Shown: positions 54,801 through 64,000, numbered from the stretch's first letter. The stretch is DNA of 64,000 bases from Riptortus pedestris (GCA_019009955.1 CM032228.1:102156001-102220000); one strand, 5' to 3'. A program made the numbers and translations. The notes: generated from the sequence alone by a model not told the origin.

Positions 54801-57800
54801 ATAATAGAAGCAGATTCTGTGATGGTAGTCGTCTTGCTTTCTTCTACAACCAGTTTTGATCCAGCTTCGACAATTGTGCTAACAGCTTCTTTAGCCTCAG
54901 TAACTAATTTGGTAGTTTCTTCCACAACCTTCTGCACACCACTTTCTGCTGTACTAGACAGTGATGTGACAACAGACTGGAATAAAATAAACATTATTGA
55001 GTGTCATGCCTAAAAATAGCATTTTACAAGTGATATTTACAGAACAACAATATTAGGATTTATACAATACCAGCTATTGTATTCCAGGAATGACACATTA
55101 ATTGATAGGACATAAATATATTTTTCACTTTTAAATTAACATTTGTAACATCTAAGACTACAAAAAAAAAGTATTTATGCAAGTTTGTATCACCCTCCAA
55201 GCTAAAATATTTATGCAAGTTTATATCACCCTCCAAGCTAAAATATTTATGCAAGTTTATATCACCCTCCAAGCTAATTTTCTTTATGTCTGTTTATATT
55301 GTAATTAAAACAGAAGAATGTTAGTTTTATAACTGAAGATTTTCAGTATTAATGCGAAGAGGAAGTGGGCAAGTTATTGTTGTTTAGTCTCTATTGAAGC
55401 TATATTTAAAATGTTAAGAACTAGTATTGGAGGTGTTTAATTTCAATATTTTTTTGCTCACATGATTCTACAGACTTGGAAGGACCTGGGCCTGTTTACA
55501 ATAGGACATACTTAACATTTGTAACCATTCCTCATGGTTCCCTTCATTACTTCTATTTGTTAGTGCCCAACACCCCCCCCCCCCAAGGCATTAAGTCACC
55601 TCTGCCTGGGCCTATCTTCCTTCCTGTTTCTTCGAAGTATACCATATATCATCTTCTTGGGATGTCTGATACATATACATTCCATTCGTTCAACATGTTC
55701 CAGCTAATGTAATCTGCTCTTTATTTAAGCACATATGACATCAGGCTTAACAAAAGAATCCATTAGTTTGGTATTGCACCTGACACGCCACATGTGCTGC
55801 TCCTCAAGGGCTCCCAATATTTTCTTTTCCAGAGAAGCAGTCTTTCTGTTTCTATATTATCAGTTTCACAGTTTCTTGAACTGGAGAACTTTCTGTTAAG
55901 TATAAAAATATTTCATCTCCACAAACATTCCAGATTTAATGAAAACTTCTACGATGCTGCTCTCAGTTACTATCCCCCCTAGATACTTGGACGATACATC
56001 CAAAATATGTAATCCACAAAATGATAGTGTTATGTCTCTGGTTTGTTTATAAAATCACTGTAACTGGTCTACTCCATATTTATTGTGGACCCTAACACCA
56101 TCAACTGCTCAAATTCTGTTACAGATCCAACTAATTCTGCGATATATCTTCCCTATATTAAGACATTGGGTGCACCATGAGTGTGTGCATAATATGTACA
56201 AATCTCAATTTTGTCACCTCCTAGGTAGGACTGGTGGATATTTGAATCATTTTTAAAAATAACATATTTCCCTTAAAACAAAAATAACCATACAAGTTTA
56301 TAACTCATTTATTTTAAACGAAACCTTTCTTAAGCTCAGCCAATCTTGTAATCAGCTAAAACAAATCATATTTGCTGGAGATAACAACATTGAGGCAGTG
56401 ACAGTATAAAGTCCCTAAACCCCAATCAACTCAGGCTCAACTATTCTTGACTATTTTTATTTTTGGTATTAAATATTGATTTTTAAACTATTATAATTAC
56501 TTTAATATCTAAAGATGCGGCAGGTGTGGCTTCTTCTTTCTTTTCATCGGTGGCGACAGTAGTTTCCTTAGGTGCTTCTTCAGCAGCTGGAGTAGCTGCC
56601 TCAGGTTCAGATGGACTTGCTTCTTCAGATCCATTCTTTACGGCACCCTCCTACAACACAAGAAATTGTAAATGTAATTTATTATTGCTACTTTATACTA
56701 CTATGACTAATTGGGACTAAGCTAACTATTTATCTCCTTAACTATGGTTACCACCATTTTCTAACCAGGCTGGGACTAAGGATTTTACTTAGTGAGCTTG
56801 TTACTAAATAAATTCCTATTACTCAGGTGAGAACCAAACCCAACTCAACTCAAGTTTACCAAGTGCATTAACTCACATGCCTAACTGAGCTCCAAAATAT
56901 AAAACCTTACTCTATAATTCAGTTATTCTCGTGTAGTCAATTTAGATTTAAAAACACCTTTTAAAATAAATGATCAAAAACTAATGATGCACAGGACTTC
57001 TAAGCAACATAGCTTCCCATTAAATTATCTAATTTAACAAATGGATAAGTAGCACTTTGCTTCGGAATGGAAAAGCTAGCCAGTGAAAGTCCATCATGCT
57101 TATGGTCCATGTCTGTTCACTATCCTACTTCTTACACAGGAATCAAACCCACAGCTCTAGTTTCACCAAGTGGCAAATCGAAGCCCCATGATAAATTCAT
57201 TGATGGCTGACCTTCCCTACTTCCTTTAATGAACAGGTTGTTGGAGGTAATATTATTTACTGATTTCCTGCATCAAGAAGATAAGATCTCTTGTAAAAGG
57301 AAGTACAAAAGATGAGCTGTGGTACAGAACTCCAGGAATGGCATAGCATGTGCCTATAGTTTAAGATAAATTGGGCAAACAAGAAGATGGAAAACACTAG
57401 ATTATGTTCCAAAAAATCATCAGGAAATTAGAAGTTGCAAAATCTGCAGCGACAGAACATTTCTCCAATAAGAGTCACCAGATTATTTTTTAAGTAGTCA
57501 AAGTTTTGACCAAAGTAACGAATTATCAAGTATGATTATGAGAAAATACCTAGAAATAGCAAACGTCCCAATGTTTAATCATTTTAAGTTCTTTAACGGC
57601 TAAATCGGACTAGTGGGAGGAGGGATTTAAAGGGGGAATTTCCAATATTCCAAATATCTCGCGTCGGGTCGAAAATTTGTATAGAATCAATATTATTACA
57701 AATGTAATGTTCTATAAATGTTGTTATGTACGTTTTTTTCATAATCTTGATTAATAACCGAGATATTTACATGTGTGAGTTTTTGGCCTTCAGTTAAACT

Positions 57801-60800
57801 CCTCCTACTGCCTTATTAACAATAAGCTGTTATACTAAGAAGCACATTATTTGAAGCCTAAATACCAAATATTGTTCTCATTGAACTTTTACGTTTTGAG
57901 ATAAATGCAAATACGTGACGCATGTGGGAAACCTGCTTATTTAACGCAGCCCTTGTGTGACGGACTTTTTAATACAGGAAATAGTAGGTATATAAGCTCA
58001 GTAGTGGAGAAACAAAGATATATCGGAGTGGGACTCATGAGTTCGTCGACTTCATGGGGCCGGACAAGACGAGTATAAGTACATTGCTCATGCTCACTTG
58101 AAATAACCTAAAACAATTGAGGAGAAATACTAATTAAATATTTTTAATGAGTGAAGAACAGACATTGAGGGTTCTATCTAATCATTATTTTATTTATAAT
58201 TCAATGCTTGTTTCACATGGTCCTCTAGCCTGATGGCTGACTGATCAGCACAGTGTTACAAAATTACTCAATGTATTTTAAACTGAATAAAACATGATTT
58301 TAAATAATATATGAGTGAATAACTGAAGGTAGTGATTGTATTAATATTGTGATTTGAGATGTGTCGATTGTAGAGGGAGGTATGGAGCTAGCGTGGGTGT
58401 CTGTGGCGGAGATCGATTCCAGACGCTGGTGGCTGGTTGCTATGGTGAAGGGAGGGCCCCGCCCTGCCATCCGTCCGCCCCTTATACACCCCACCCTTTC
58501 CATAATATTAAATAAGGGACTACTGCCCACTACCCGCCGGCTTCACCCAGCTCAACATGGCCAGTTTAAGCCAAGCCACGAATTGTCTGATCCTGCCGCC
58601 AAAGATGGTTCAGAAGCTAGTCTACATGCCCCAGAAAAATAAGGTGGTTACACAGTTTCCACCATGAAACCACAATATTATCACAGGATGCTCCATCAAA
58701 AACTAGGATTCAAAAGCTGTATATTTGTTTTTATAAGCAAAAGAGAGTGGGGGAGACAGAGGGAAGGAGAGAGAGAGATACGGGGGGGGGGGGGGTGTCC
58801 TTAGGTGGGCCTAATACGTGAGCAAGTAGCTGTCTTTTCATACTATTAGAACAATGTGTAGGATGATTGGTGAGAATAGACTGTAAATGAAAGGGTCCAA
58901 GGTAATTAACATTCCAGAGGAGGTTAAGGCGATTAATAGGTAGTAAACTGGAGCCAAGGTTCGTCTCCTGACTCAGCATGGCTACCTCAATCACCTCTGT
59001 TTAATTATGTCGGCAAATGCTGCTATTCTAGTCGGGAGGAACGCCGTCCTCCAACGCACTTCCTTCGTCTTGCCTTACGAGGACAATGACCCCGCTCAGG
59101 TTTGTGTCTGAGAAACCCCATTAAAAGAAACCATTGTTACCAAACAGACCCAGAAGTTGAAATTACGGCAATTACTTAGCTCACATTCATTGTTAAATGC
59201 TTTTAAACAGAGGAAACTAAAATAGGCCGAAAAAGACCAATCTAAACATACATTAGCCTTAGTAGTTCTAAGTAGGCGTTAATAAATAACAATAACAATT
59301 ATACATTAGCTAAGAACTAGTAACTATAGTAGTCTGAACAAATCAGACATGGTAGTGGGGTATATTAATAACTTAAAGCGAGAGATGATTTGAGGTCAAT
59401 TCTATGAATTCTTCCAATAAAGATCATGTTTCCATCATAGAATCTTATGGCCAAACCACTCAAAATTATAAATAAATCTTGTTTGCCTGGATATTTAGAA
59501 TTCGAAAACGGACTAATCCCAAACAATGAATGAATCTCTCTGAGAGAGTGATAGCCAAAGAGTTTAAATTACTATAGGAAATTATCCAAGGTAAAAGATA
59601 TAAAGAGCATCTGTTAGGAGTTAATAGTGCTCATTAGAGAGAATGCAGAGGAGTGGGGTGAGGAGCAGCAGCTGTGCCTCCATCTGCCCTCCTACATGAC
59701 CGTTAAAGTTACTCCAGGCCAATGTCTTAGTCAAAACCTCTTCCAACTTCTCAACTCTAATCCCGCTCAACGCAACGCAGGCCGTACATATTTCAAATAA
59801 ATCTCAATGTTAGGCTTATTTTGAAAATTCTTCCGCAATAGCACCCTTACAAAAAATGCAAAGATCAAAAATATTATCAGACGTATAGTCTAGAGTAGGT
59901 GTGGGCAACCTTTGACATGTTGCGGGCCAAACTTTAGTGTGCAAATACGTTCGCGGGCCGCTTTTAAAAGTAGTGTTTAAAGAGCTTGAATTTGGGGAAC
60001 TAATCCATAGATGTCTTTATTCCACTGATACAAAGACGAAAAGAATTTTCCAAATTATCGTTAGTCAGTCAGCCTTGTTCGATGTTTTGCAAACTTTCAT
60101 CAATGAAAATAACTTTTTGCATTTATAAGTACTGCAAAACTCACAAATCACTCCTCATCTTTCTCATTTTCAGTTAGTAGTCCAATATTTTTATTTCATG
60201 GGTTTTTCAAAATGTCTTGTGGGCTGGATCAATCCTCACCGCGGCCGGGGGTTACCCACTATGGTCTAAAGAATAATTAGAAACAGAAGTTTCTGACATG
60301 AGAATAAACTAACAAAAAATCTAATTTTAAAGACTAATTATTTTATTTTTGTTCATAATTAATGTTTTCGGGTCATAAAACTCGTTATGTATTCATCATT
60401 AAAATTAGGAGTGACGAGCGTTTATACTTATCAAACGCAGTTCATGTCAAGGCAGATCTCCCTGGCATCCAAAGCATCTAGTTTTTGCATTTTCGAGGCA
60501 ACCGATGCGCTGGTAATGCCGATGTTTTTATACTTAAGTTTATAATTTTCATTAAAACTGCCATCAAAATTAGTGAACCACCATGTTCCAATCGGGGTAT
60601 ACCTACACTTTGTCAAGGACATATTTGAGAAATTCCAGTAGCTCAATAGAATCAAAATTCAAAAGATATTTTGGACCAAATTTCTACAGTATTGAAATTC
60701 CCAGGAAACCATTGATCAAAGAGTCATATTTTATTTAGTTTATAAACCCGACTGTGTTTATTGATAAAATTAGGTACTATAGATTGATTTACAAAATAAA

Positions 60801-63780
60801 GCATATTCAATTGATATAAAATCAAAATTGATTTGGATAATTCATCGTGTCATGTATTGTAAGAGTTTATGGCGGCATGTATTCTAAGCGGCTAAATAAA
60901 AAAAATAAAGCAGAGAATGCGGCTTTGAGCTTTCCTATTTCAACATCATACATGTGTAGACCGTAGTAACAATGAGTTGCTTAAGAATGTATAAGACATA
61001 TTTTGATATAGACAAAGTGGCTGGTGATGTTTTATAATTAAAATAACAGGCTTAATAAGTCACCGAAATTATAAATAATGGGTTATTATTTGGTGACTAA
61101 TGGGGTGTCGGTTAAATAAAAAAAATAAAGCGGAGAATGAGACTGAAAGCCTTTATTGTGGGAGGAAGCTATTGTTTGAAAGCGGGAATCATAAGAACAC
61201 ACGGAGGTCATGGGAGTAGCAAGGGAACAAGTATGACTCAGAATGACTGGCCGGCTCCTTCCACTCAAATAATCAATACTACTGAATATCACATTCTAAT
61301 AGTTTACCTATCAACTTCTACTTCAGGAGATGACTTCCTTTCGTGAAAATTCATGAATCTCTAGGAAGTACCTTATTTATTTCAGCTGGACTTATAACTC
61401 AAATGTAACCAAAAATATGTAAATTTACTTACAAATAAATGGAATTCTTCATCAAGGCAATCTGATTTACTATTTTATCCATAAGTAGGAGAGCGTCAAA
61501 ATACACATTTTTCTTTTAAAGAAAAGAATATATTTTTCTGAAACAGACTTTCGAATATTTATCAGCAGATGGTTTGGGCATCGGTGTGACGGCATGTTCT
61601 CCAGCGGTAGGAGGAGAGGAGGAGGGTCTATAGTCCCCAGAAATAATACTATACTTCCCTAGGACTAAGATAGTTCCTACAAACCTTATAAAGAGTACTC
61701 AATCCAATATTTTCAGAATTAAGCGATTTGCCAAGAGTAGTTTAATTTCCCTTCGCATTGGATTCTTGAATGCACATTTCCCTGGGACGTAAAAAGAGTA
61801 ATTGCGCAATAATAACAGTAATGATATTAATTGTACAAATCATTTTACAAATTTATTTCATTATATTGCCAACCATTGATAAGTTGTAACACAGTAATGG
61901 CGAATACCCACACTCTGTAAAAGAGTAATTAATTGATTACTAAAGTAAAGTGTGAACATAATTACAATGTAAACGGAGCAGAAAAACGTTAAGGCTTCCA
62001 TGCATATTAATTTCTACCTCACTTCGAGCATGAAATAAGTAGCAGCCTTTGCTAATATCCTGACGATTAAATGGTTTATAAATTACAGTTTTAAGAAATC
62101 CAATATGATCATTTCAATATTTTACAGCTTAATAAAATAATCTAGGAGATTAATAAAATAATTTCTTTTATATACTTAAAAACCTTCCTGTTCATACAAT
62201 TAGACTAATAGATAACAGGTCTCCACATTTTTCTAGCAAGGATGAGACGATGAATTTTAGTATATGAAAAACTTGAGGTAATCTAAAGTCCTTTCTCCCC
62301 TCCAATCAAAAATATATAGAGAAATCATCAACTTTATTGAGTCGACTGGCTCATTATTATTTTTGATGATTTCTGATGCTGTTCACACGTATCTATAACA
62401 TGTCACCTTAAAACTTTCAGAAATTCTAAAAACTTGGCTTTGCCGATTCATTCGTTCTGAAAATTTAACACATGAACAGCAAAGATGTCGAGTATAAAGG
62501 GACTTTATAGAACCTTGAAATTTATGCGGTTCATAAGCAGGACAAATATAGCCAAAATATACATTTATATCTGGACAGGTATATTAACAAGAATTCATTA
62601 ATATATAAGGAATGAGATTAAGCATACATATTTTACATTTGTGGTTGGTCTTATGTTGATTATACTCCAACTTATAACTAAGGTTACAGAGCTATTTAAA
62701 AGGGGGAGTTCTACCCTTCCTTGTTCATGCTTAGCGGATCTTTTACGACAAGCTATAACTTTAACGGCGACTGCATGGTACCGTTATAATTTCTCATTTT
62801 ATTTTCACCAACCGAGCACGCTATTCCCGAGAAAGAAAATTTAAAAGTAGTTTAAAACTTGTAAAAACATGAGATTTTTCAGAATATTCATAGATCAACA
62901 CGCAAACAAAATTAATGTACTTCTTAATATTTGGTAGTAATTCATATTGCCCATAGTATATCATTTTTGACGGCTTAAGTTTCCTTCTTAATAAATTATC
63001 TTTGCAACATTTTTGCATATTACAGTCTAAATGCATAAGAAATGCCCAGATCTATTATTAGACATAATTTACAACAAGTTTATTTCTAAATGAGAGGGAA
63101 AATAGATAAAAGGAGAAAAAAACAAAACATTTTTAACGTGCCATTATACGAGAAACAGAGATACTGCAAACCATTGAAGATGTGGTTACAATTACCAGCC
63201 AGACGAGAAGACTATTTGTTTTATTTTCGCTTTCATATACTAGTTAAATTACTTATTCATGTACTTTGGCTATATTTGTCTTTTATGCAACGTCATTTAG
63301 GCTACCCCAGGAATTAGAAATAGCTCATCCTACAAAATTTCAGGATGTGCCTGACTTTTGACCCAGGTTTTTAACTTGTTTTCTCAACTTGACTAGGCAA
63401 TGAAAACTTACCTCTGGAACTGGTGCTTCCTTGGCAAGATCGTTTGATTTTGACTCTTCCCTGCTCATGGAAGGCTTGGATTTGTCTTTTTTAGAGAAAG
63501 AGATTGACCTAAAAGACCATTTTTTCTTTGATTTTTCTTTTTTGTCCTTCTTCTTGTCAGCAGACTTCTCTTCGGACTTGGCCTTGTCGTCGGGCTTCTG
63601 TTCCCCTTCAGGTGTGGTAGGCGTTTCTTCTTTCTTCTCACCATCAGCTGTGGTAGGAGAAGCAGCTCCAGCATCGCCAGCAGGGGTTGTTGCCTGCTCC
63701 CCTTCTCCGGCCGCTTCGCCCTTCTCGTTTACAGCTGCTGGCTCCGCTTTCTTTTCTCCCGTCCCGTCTTCCGCCGTTTC
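42800..63780 (-). CDS. Akap200: Akap200-like A-kinase anchor/MARCKS-like protein (seven exons seen, 5' end outside window)
   Basis: Insect Akap200 tethers protein kinase A at the membrane and carries a MARCKS-type basic effector segment. Exons from 5' to 3' are 63780-63412, 56650-56501, 54976-54776, 51474-51367, 49304-49176, 47988-47938 and 42850-42800, 352 sense codons together. The first exon seen is acidic, rich in Glu, Lys and Ala, and contains KKKWSFRSISFSKKDKSKP, a basic segment with Phe/Trp and Ser as in MARCKS effector domains and nearly identical to the fly Akap200 motif as I know it. Later exons are Glu/Ala-rich, Val/Thr/Glu-rich, Pro-rich (PPPTEAPPPTPVAPQ) and acidic. The penultimate exon, VEQITECLLKTTIEDKV, is a plausible amphipathic RII-binding helix. 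All introns are phase 0. The N-terminal exon with the myristoylation start is beyond the right edge. Family assignment is strong from the effector segment; the RII helix is inferred. Confidence 0.85.
42851..44457. other. Akap200 intron sequence
   Basis: AT-rich. A SINE 3' fragment (minus orientation) at 43306-43362 (TGTCCACTTTATGCTACTAT). A G run at 43843-43853. No gene seen. Confidence 0.5.
44458..45043. mobile_element. Candidate inverted-repeat element with internal duplication
   Basis: The two ends are imperfect inverted repeats (TTATTGGGAGGCCGCCACCC at 44470 against GGTGACCTCCCGATAA at 45016). A second inverted pair surrounds CTTCTAGAATTTAT. Inside, 44807-44885 and 44889-44974 are direct copies of about 80 bp (TTTTGTCATACAAATAAATT and so on). 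A short GC-rich frame from ATG 44738 (MWTATRVHVADDGRGRP) is not recognised. Possibly a MITE; class unknown. Confidence 0.45.
45119..47884 (+). mobile_element. TTAA-flanked DNA transposon with ~590-bp inverted repeats (Kolobok-like)
   Basis: The 2,766-bp element is bounded by TTAA on both sides (45115-45118 and 47885-47888). Its ends read GGGTCATTCCA. The inverted repeats span about 45119-45708 and 47287-47884 and are nearly identical except near the tips, which points to a recent insertion or homogenisation. Between them lies one transposase gene with a single frameshift. TTAA duplication, AGGGTCATT-type tips and a non-piggyBac transposase fit the Kolobok superfamily; I make this assignment by structure and memory of the family. 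It lies in an Akap200 intron. Confidence 0.8.
45884..47163 (+). pseudogene. Transposase of the TTAA element, one frameshift
   Basis: The first part (45884 to about 46215) reads MKISKNQLIKILESNFEDYD, a helical region, then DTAIISMDFSEKYSF and DEAQGYHW. Near 46205-46225 the frame slips by one base and continues as FTIHLVIIHCKDATEKNVVL and LCIISDDLKHDVIMVYEIQK. It stays open to 47163 with IKKVHYFSDGWCAAQCKNKY, FFATSHGKTECDGIGGTVKR, SLQRP and, later, GTRSFHNFQPI. MDFSEKYS, HYFSDG and SHGKxxCDGIGG are conserved blocks in this transposase type, with Asp residues suited to a DDE core. The tail (about 46900-47160) looks like a small domain, LWYFGMVSEVNTKEQDVTVQ. The start codon is uncertain; an upstream exon is possible. 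Confidence 0.8.
47938..47988 (-). CDS. Akap200: Akap200-like exon with candidate RII-binding helix
   Basis: 51 bp, phase 0 to phase 0: acceptor ttattttag, donor AAAGTT/gtaagt. Encodes VEQITECLLKTTIEDKV. Hydrophobic residues (V, I, L, L, I, V) fall on one helical face, as AKAP RII helices require. Confidence 0.82.
48545..48995 (+). repeat. Helentron-like element, 5' truncated
   Basis: Well-preserved 3' two-thirds: AATAAGATTGGTTCTATACA, CTCCCCCTCTAAACCCCCCC, GACCGCTAGAGCGGTAACAG, a short (AT)n (48842-48854), CAGTTTTGAACGGACCTCAT, and a perfect hairpin GATTTCCCTTAAGGGAAATC then TGCTAA. This is the best copy for the 3' end. Confidence 0.82.
49176..49304 (-). CDS. Akap200: Akap200-like acidic exon
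   Basis: 129 bp, phase 0 to phase 0: acceptor ctttaattag, donor CCAA/gtaagt. Encodes EMNGGGEGMAEMPEENGL and an Asp/Glu-rich stretch ending NGHNESPVQ. Confidence 0.85.
49305..51366. other. Akap200 intron sequence
   Basis: AT-rich. A SINE 3' fragment near 50030-50075 (TAATTGGGATGGGTTTATAT). No coding signal. Confidence 0.5.
51367..51474 (-). CDS. Akap200: Akap200-like proline-rich exon
   Basis: 108 bp, phase 0 to phase 0: acceptor cccttgcag, donor GAG/gtatct. Encodes IVEETVAPPLPASPPPTEAP and ends QQHEHE. Confidence 0.85.
51475..54775. other. Akap200 intron with possible retroelement debris
   Basis: 52140-52330 (minus) can be read KTRRCGRSWQ...DDLKADDLDRW, similar to the C-terminal GRPxxRWxDDLRxxxxxxW block of LINEs, with stops. 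An open frame at 52702-52917 (minus) has no recognised domain. 53188-53206 is a perfect 7-bp hairpin (CTCAGCCAAAAGGGCTGAG). The rest shows nothing. Confidence 0.4.
54776..54976 (-). CDS. Akap200: Akap200-like Val/Thr/Glu-rich exon
   Basis: 201 bp, phase 0 to phase 0: acceptor tttattccag, donor GAG/gtaaat. Encodes SVVTSLSSTAESGVQKVVEE through ASIIKTSTKTIE, probably helical with repeated VVEE/KLV steps. Confidence 0.85.
54977..56500. other. Akap200 intron sequence
   Basis: Contains the minisatellite, a C run at 55572-55583, and a faint Helentron-like 3' fragment at 56205-56275 (CACCTCCTAGGTAGGACTGG, ATATTTCCCTTAAAAC). No gene recognised. Confidence 0.5.
55171..55276. repeat. Minisatellite, 36-bp unit, three copies
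   Basis: Three head-to-tail copies of a 36-bp unit (TATTTATGCAAGTTTATATC plus ACCCTCCAAGCTAAAA). The last two are identical and the first is slightly shorter and diverged. It lies in an Akap200 intron. Confidence 0.85.
56501..56650 (-). CDS. Akap200: Akap200-like Glu/Ala/Pro-rich exon
   Basis: 150 bp, phase 0 to phase 0: acceptor tgttgtag, donor AAA/gtaatt. Encodes EGAVKNGSEEASPSEPEAAT to PAASLDIK. Confidence 0.85.
56676..56892 (-). mobile_element. tRNA-derived SINE
   Basis: Directly beside the acceptor of the 56501-56650 exon (about 25 bases upstream in transcript sense). Family blocks ACTATGACTAATTGGGACTA, TTTTCTAACCAGGCTGGGAC and AGTGAGCTTGTTACTAAATA. The box regions are decayed (GTGAGAACCAAACCC). 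Confidence 0.75.
57590..57964 (-). repeat. Helentron-like element, 5' half
   Basis: Minus strand start TCCGTCACACAAGGGCTGCG with TAAGCAGGTTTCCC, ending at the C-rich/ATTTAGCCG block. The (AT)n tract and 3' half are absent. Confidence 0.75.
58380..58643 (+). other. GC-rich block with candidate coding start (plus strand)
   Basis: Unusually GC- and CpG-rich for this intron. An ATG at 58557 in good context (CAACATGG) opens MASLSQATNCLILPPKMVQK and then LVYMPQKNK at 58643, where a weak donor (AAG/gtggtt) could follow; otherwise the frame stops at 58667. It could be the first exon or promoter of a gene nested in Akap200 on the opposite strand, an alternative Akap200 promoter, or a pseudogene. Protein not recognised. 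Confidence 0.3.
58736..58800. repeat. Purine-rich simple repeat and G run
   Basis: A GAGA-type purine tract (AGAGAGTGGGGGAGACAGAG) followed by a 14-base G run at about 58782-58795. Confidence 0.7.
59007..59099 (+). other. Candidate first coding exon (plus strand)
   Basis: ATG 59007 opens 31 codons, MSANAAILVGRNAVLQRTS then FVLPYEDNDPAQ, ending phase 0 at a plausible donor (CTCAG/gtttgt). Codon choice is GC-rich, unlike the flanking intron and like the Akap200 effector exon. No following exon was found in the window, and I do not recognise the protein. It may be an exon of a gene nested on the strand opposite Akap200. Confidence 0.35.
59889..60268. mobile_element. hAT-like MITE, about 380 bp
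   Basis: The ends are imperfect inverted repeats: TAGAGTAGGTGTGGGCAACC against the complement of GGGTTACCCACTATGGTCTA. GC-rich subterminal GCGGGCC/GGGCCGC blocks (59922-59962 and 60240-60250) echo the typical hAT 'GTGGGCAA...GGGCC' ends. The 8-bp target duplication is not clear. A 63-codon frame inside has no domain. Confidence 0.6.
60431..60655 (-). other. Unrecognised open reading frame, possible exon
   Basis: A 74-codon minus-strand frame whose second half (SLTKCRYTPIGTWWFTNF, then KYKNIGITSASVASKMQ and LDALDAREICLDM) has balanced, protein-like composition in otherwise AT-rich DNA. No domain recognised. It could be a transposon or retropseudogene remnant. It is not likely to belong to Akap200, whose neighbours are low-complexity. 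Confidence 0.25.
60894..61145. repeat. Dispersed direct repeat of about 40 bp
   Basis: 60894-60935 (GGCTAAATAAAAAAAATAAA then GCAGAGAATG) and 61108-61148 (GGTTAAATAAAAAAAATAAA then GCGGAGAATG) are near-identical and about 215 bases apart. Significance unknown. Confidence 0.5.
61150..63411. other. Akap200 intron sequence, no gene recognised
   Basis: AT-rich. A small GC-richer patch at 61575-61630 can be read PSSSPPTAGEHAVTPMPKPS on the minus strand behind an acceptor-like actatag, but no donor follows. Frames at 62641-62844 and 63090-63317 show no domain. Confidence 0.4.
63412..63780 (-). CDS. Akap200: Akap200-like exon with MARCKS effector-type segment
   Basis: 369 bp, phase 0 to phase 0: acceptor gtgttttag, donor GAG/gtaagt. 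Clearly more GC-rich than its surroundings. It starts ETAEDGTGEKKAEPAA, is acidic throughout, and near residue 85-103 of the exon has the basic KKKWSFRSISFSKKDKSKP. In MARCKS proteins the Ser residues are PKC sites and the segment binds acidic phospholipids, calmodulin and actin. Confidence 0.92.
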
Positions 63781-64000
63781 CTAAAACACCCACATATAGG
63801 AATTAAAACCTACAAAAATAGAGGGTTTATAATATTTATGTGGATACTTTAAAATAATATAGTTCCATTTTTACACAGTTCTTTTATCTCAGTGATACAA
63901 AATAAGTTCAAAGCAAGTATTGCCAATTCAAATTTAACTACGCAGAGCAAGATCTTCATAATCACAAGATATAATACCATAATATAGAACTTAGAACATT

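Noticed and set aside
54786..55013. 75-codon plus-strand frame
   Set aside because: Antisense shadow of the Akap200 exon 54776-54976.
55060..55272. Minus-strand frame with three repeats of LEGDINLHKYFS
   Set aside because: It comes from the 36-bp minisatellite happening to have a length divisible by three. No splice sites or domain.
58361..58642. 93-codon plus-strand frame over the GC-rich block
   Set aside because: Its frame gives an odd Arg/Pro-rich peptide. The alternative frame from 58557 has better codon choice and start context, so I list that as the candidate.
58731..58994. 87-codon minus-strand frame
   Set aside because: Ends in a translated G/C run and purine tract, no domain, no splice context.
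63431..63784. 117-codon plus-strand frame
   Set aside because: It is the antisense shadow of the Akap200 effector exon, which has splice sites, phase and motif on the minus strand.

Overview
This is nuclear DNA of an arthropod, most likely an insect. It is AT-rich and intron-rich, with small GT-AG exons spread through several kilobases of transposon debris. The kind of organism is inferred from three recognisable host genes (CCT4, FCF1 and an Akap200-like gene with a MARCKS-type basic segment), a DD34D mariner, and many short non-autonomous repeats. The species cannot be named from the sequence alone.

Layout. (1) 1-6440, + strand: the last four coding exons of CCT4, the chaperonin TCP-1 delta subunit. 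Its largest visible intron carries a full-length but dead mariner, rolling-circle-like repeat fragments and a Penelope-like end. (2) 6.4-20.5 kb: repeats, LINE reverse-transcriptase debris, a possible tiny minus-strand gene near 9.2-9.6 kb, and an intact 811-codon minus-strand ORF (11087-13522). That ORF has zinc fingers, a SWIM motif and a Ulp1-like C-terminal domain whose catalytic cysteine is missing. (3) 20.5-32 kb, minus strand: FCF1/UTP24, the PIN-domain nuclease of the small-subunit processome, in at least six exons. (4) 32-42.8 kb: dense repeats, including head-to-tail and inverted copies of one Helitron/Helentron-like non-autonomous family and an element built from four tandem units of about 300 bp. 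(5) 42.8 kb to the right edge, minus strand: seven exons of an Akap200-like A-kinase anchor/MARCKS-like gene. Every exon is phase 0 and a multiple of three, and the gene continues past the right edge. Its introns hold a TTAA-flanked 2.8-kb transposon with terminal inverted repeats of about 590 bp, SINEs, a hAT-like MITE and two GC-rich candidate coding exons on the opposite strand.

The host genes are housekeeping or signalling genes: protein folding (CCT4), rRNA processing (FCF1) and PKA/phospholipid signalling (Akap200). They are not functionally linked. The most distinctive content is the repeat landscape. One Helentron/HINE-like family has about twenty copies or fragments, each with a near-palindromic 3' hairpin, a matching 5' inverted repeat and, in many copies, an internal (AT)n tract at the same place. 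Also present are a tRNA-derived SINE family, a second interspersed family with an expandable 300-bp unit, a piggyBac-like MITE carrying six copies of a GC-rich palindromic site, and several Penelope-like hairpin motifs. Exon borders come from reading splice sites and family similarity. Borders of degenerate repeats are approximate.
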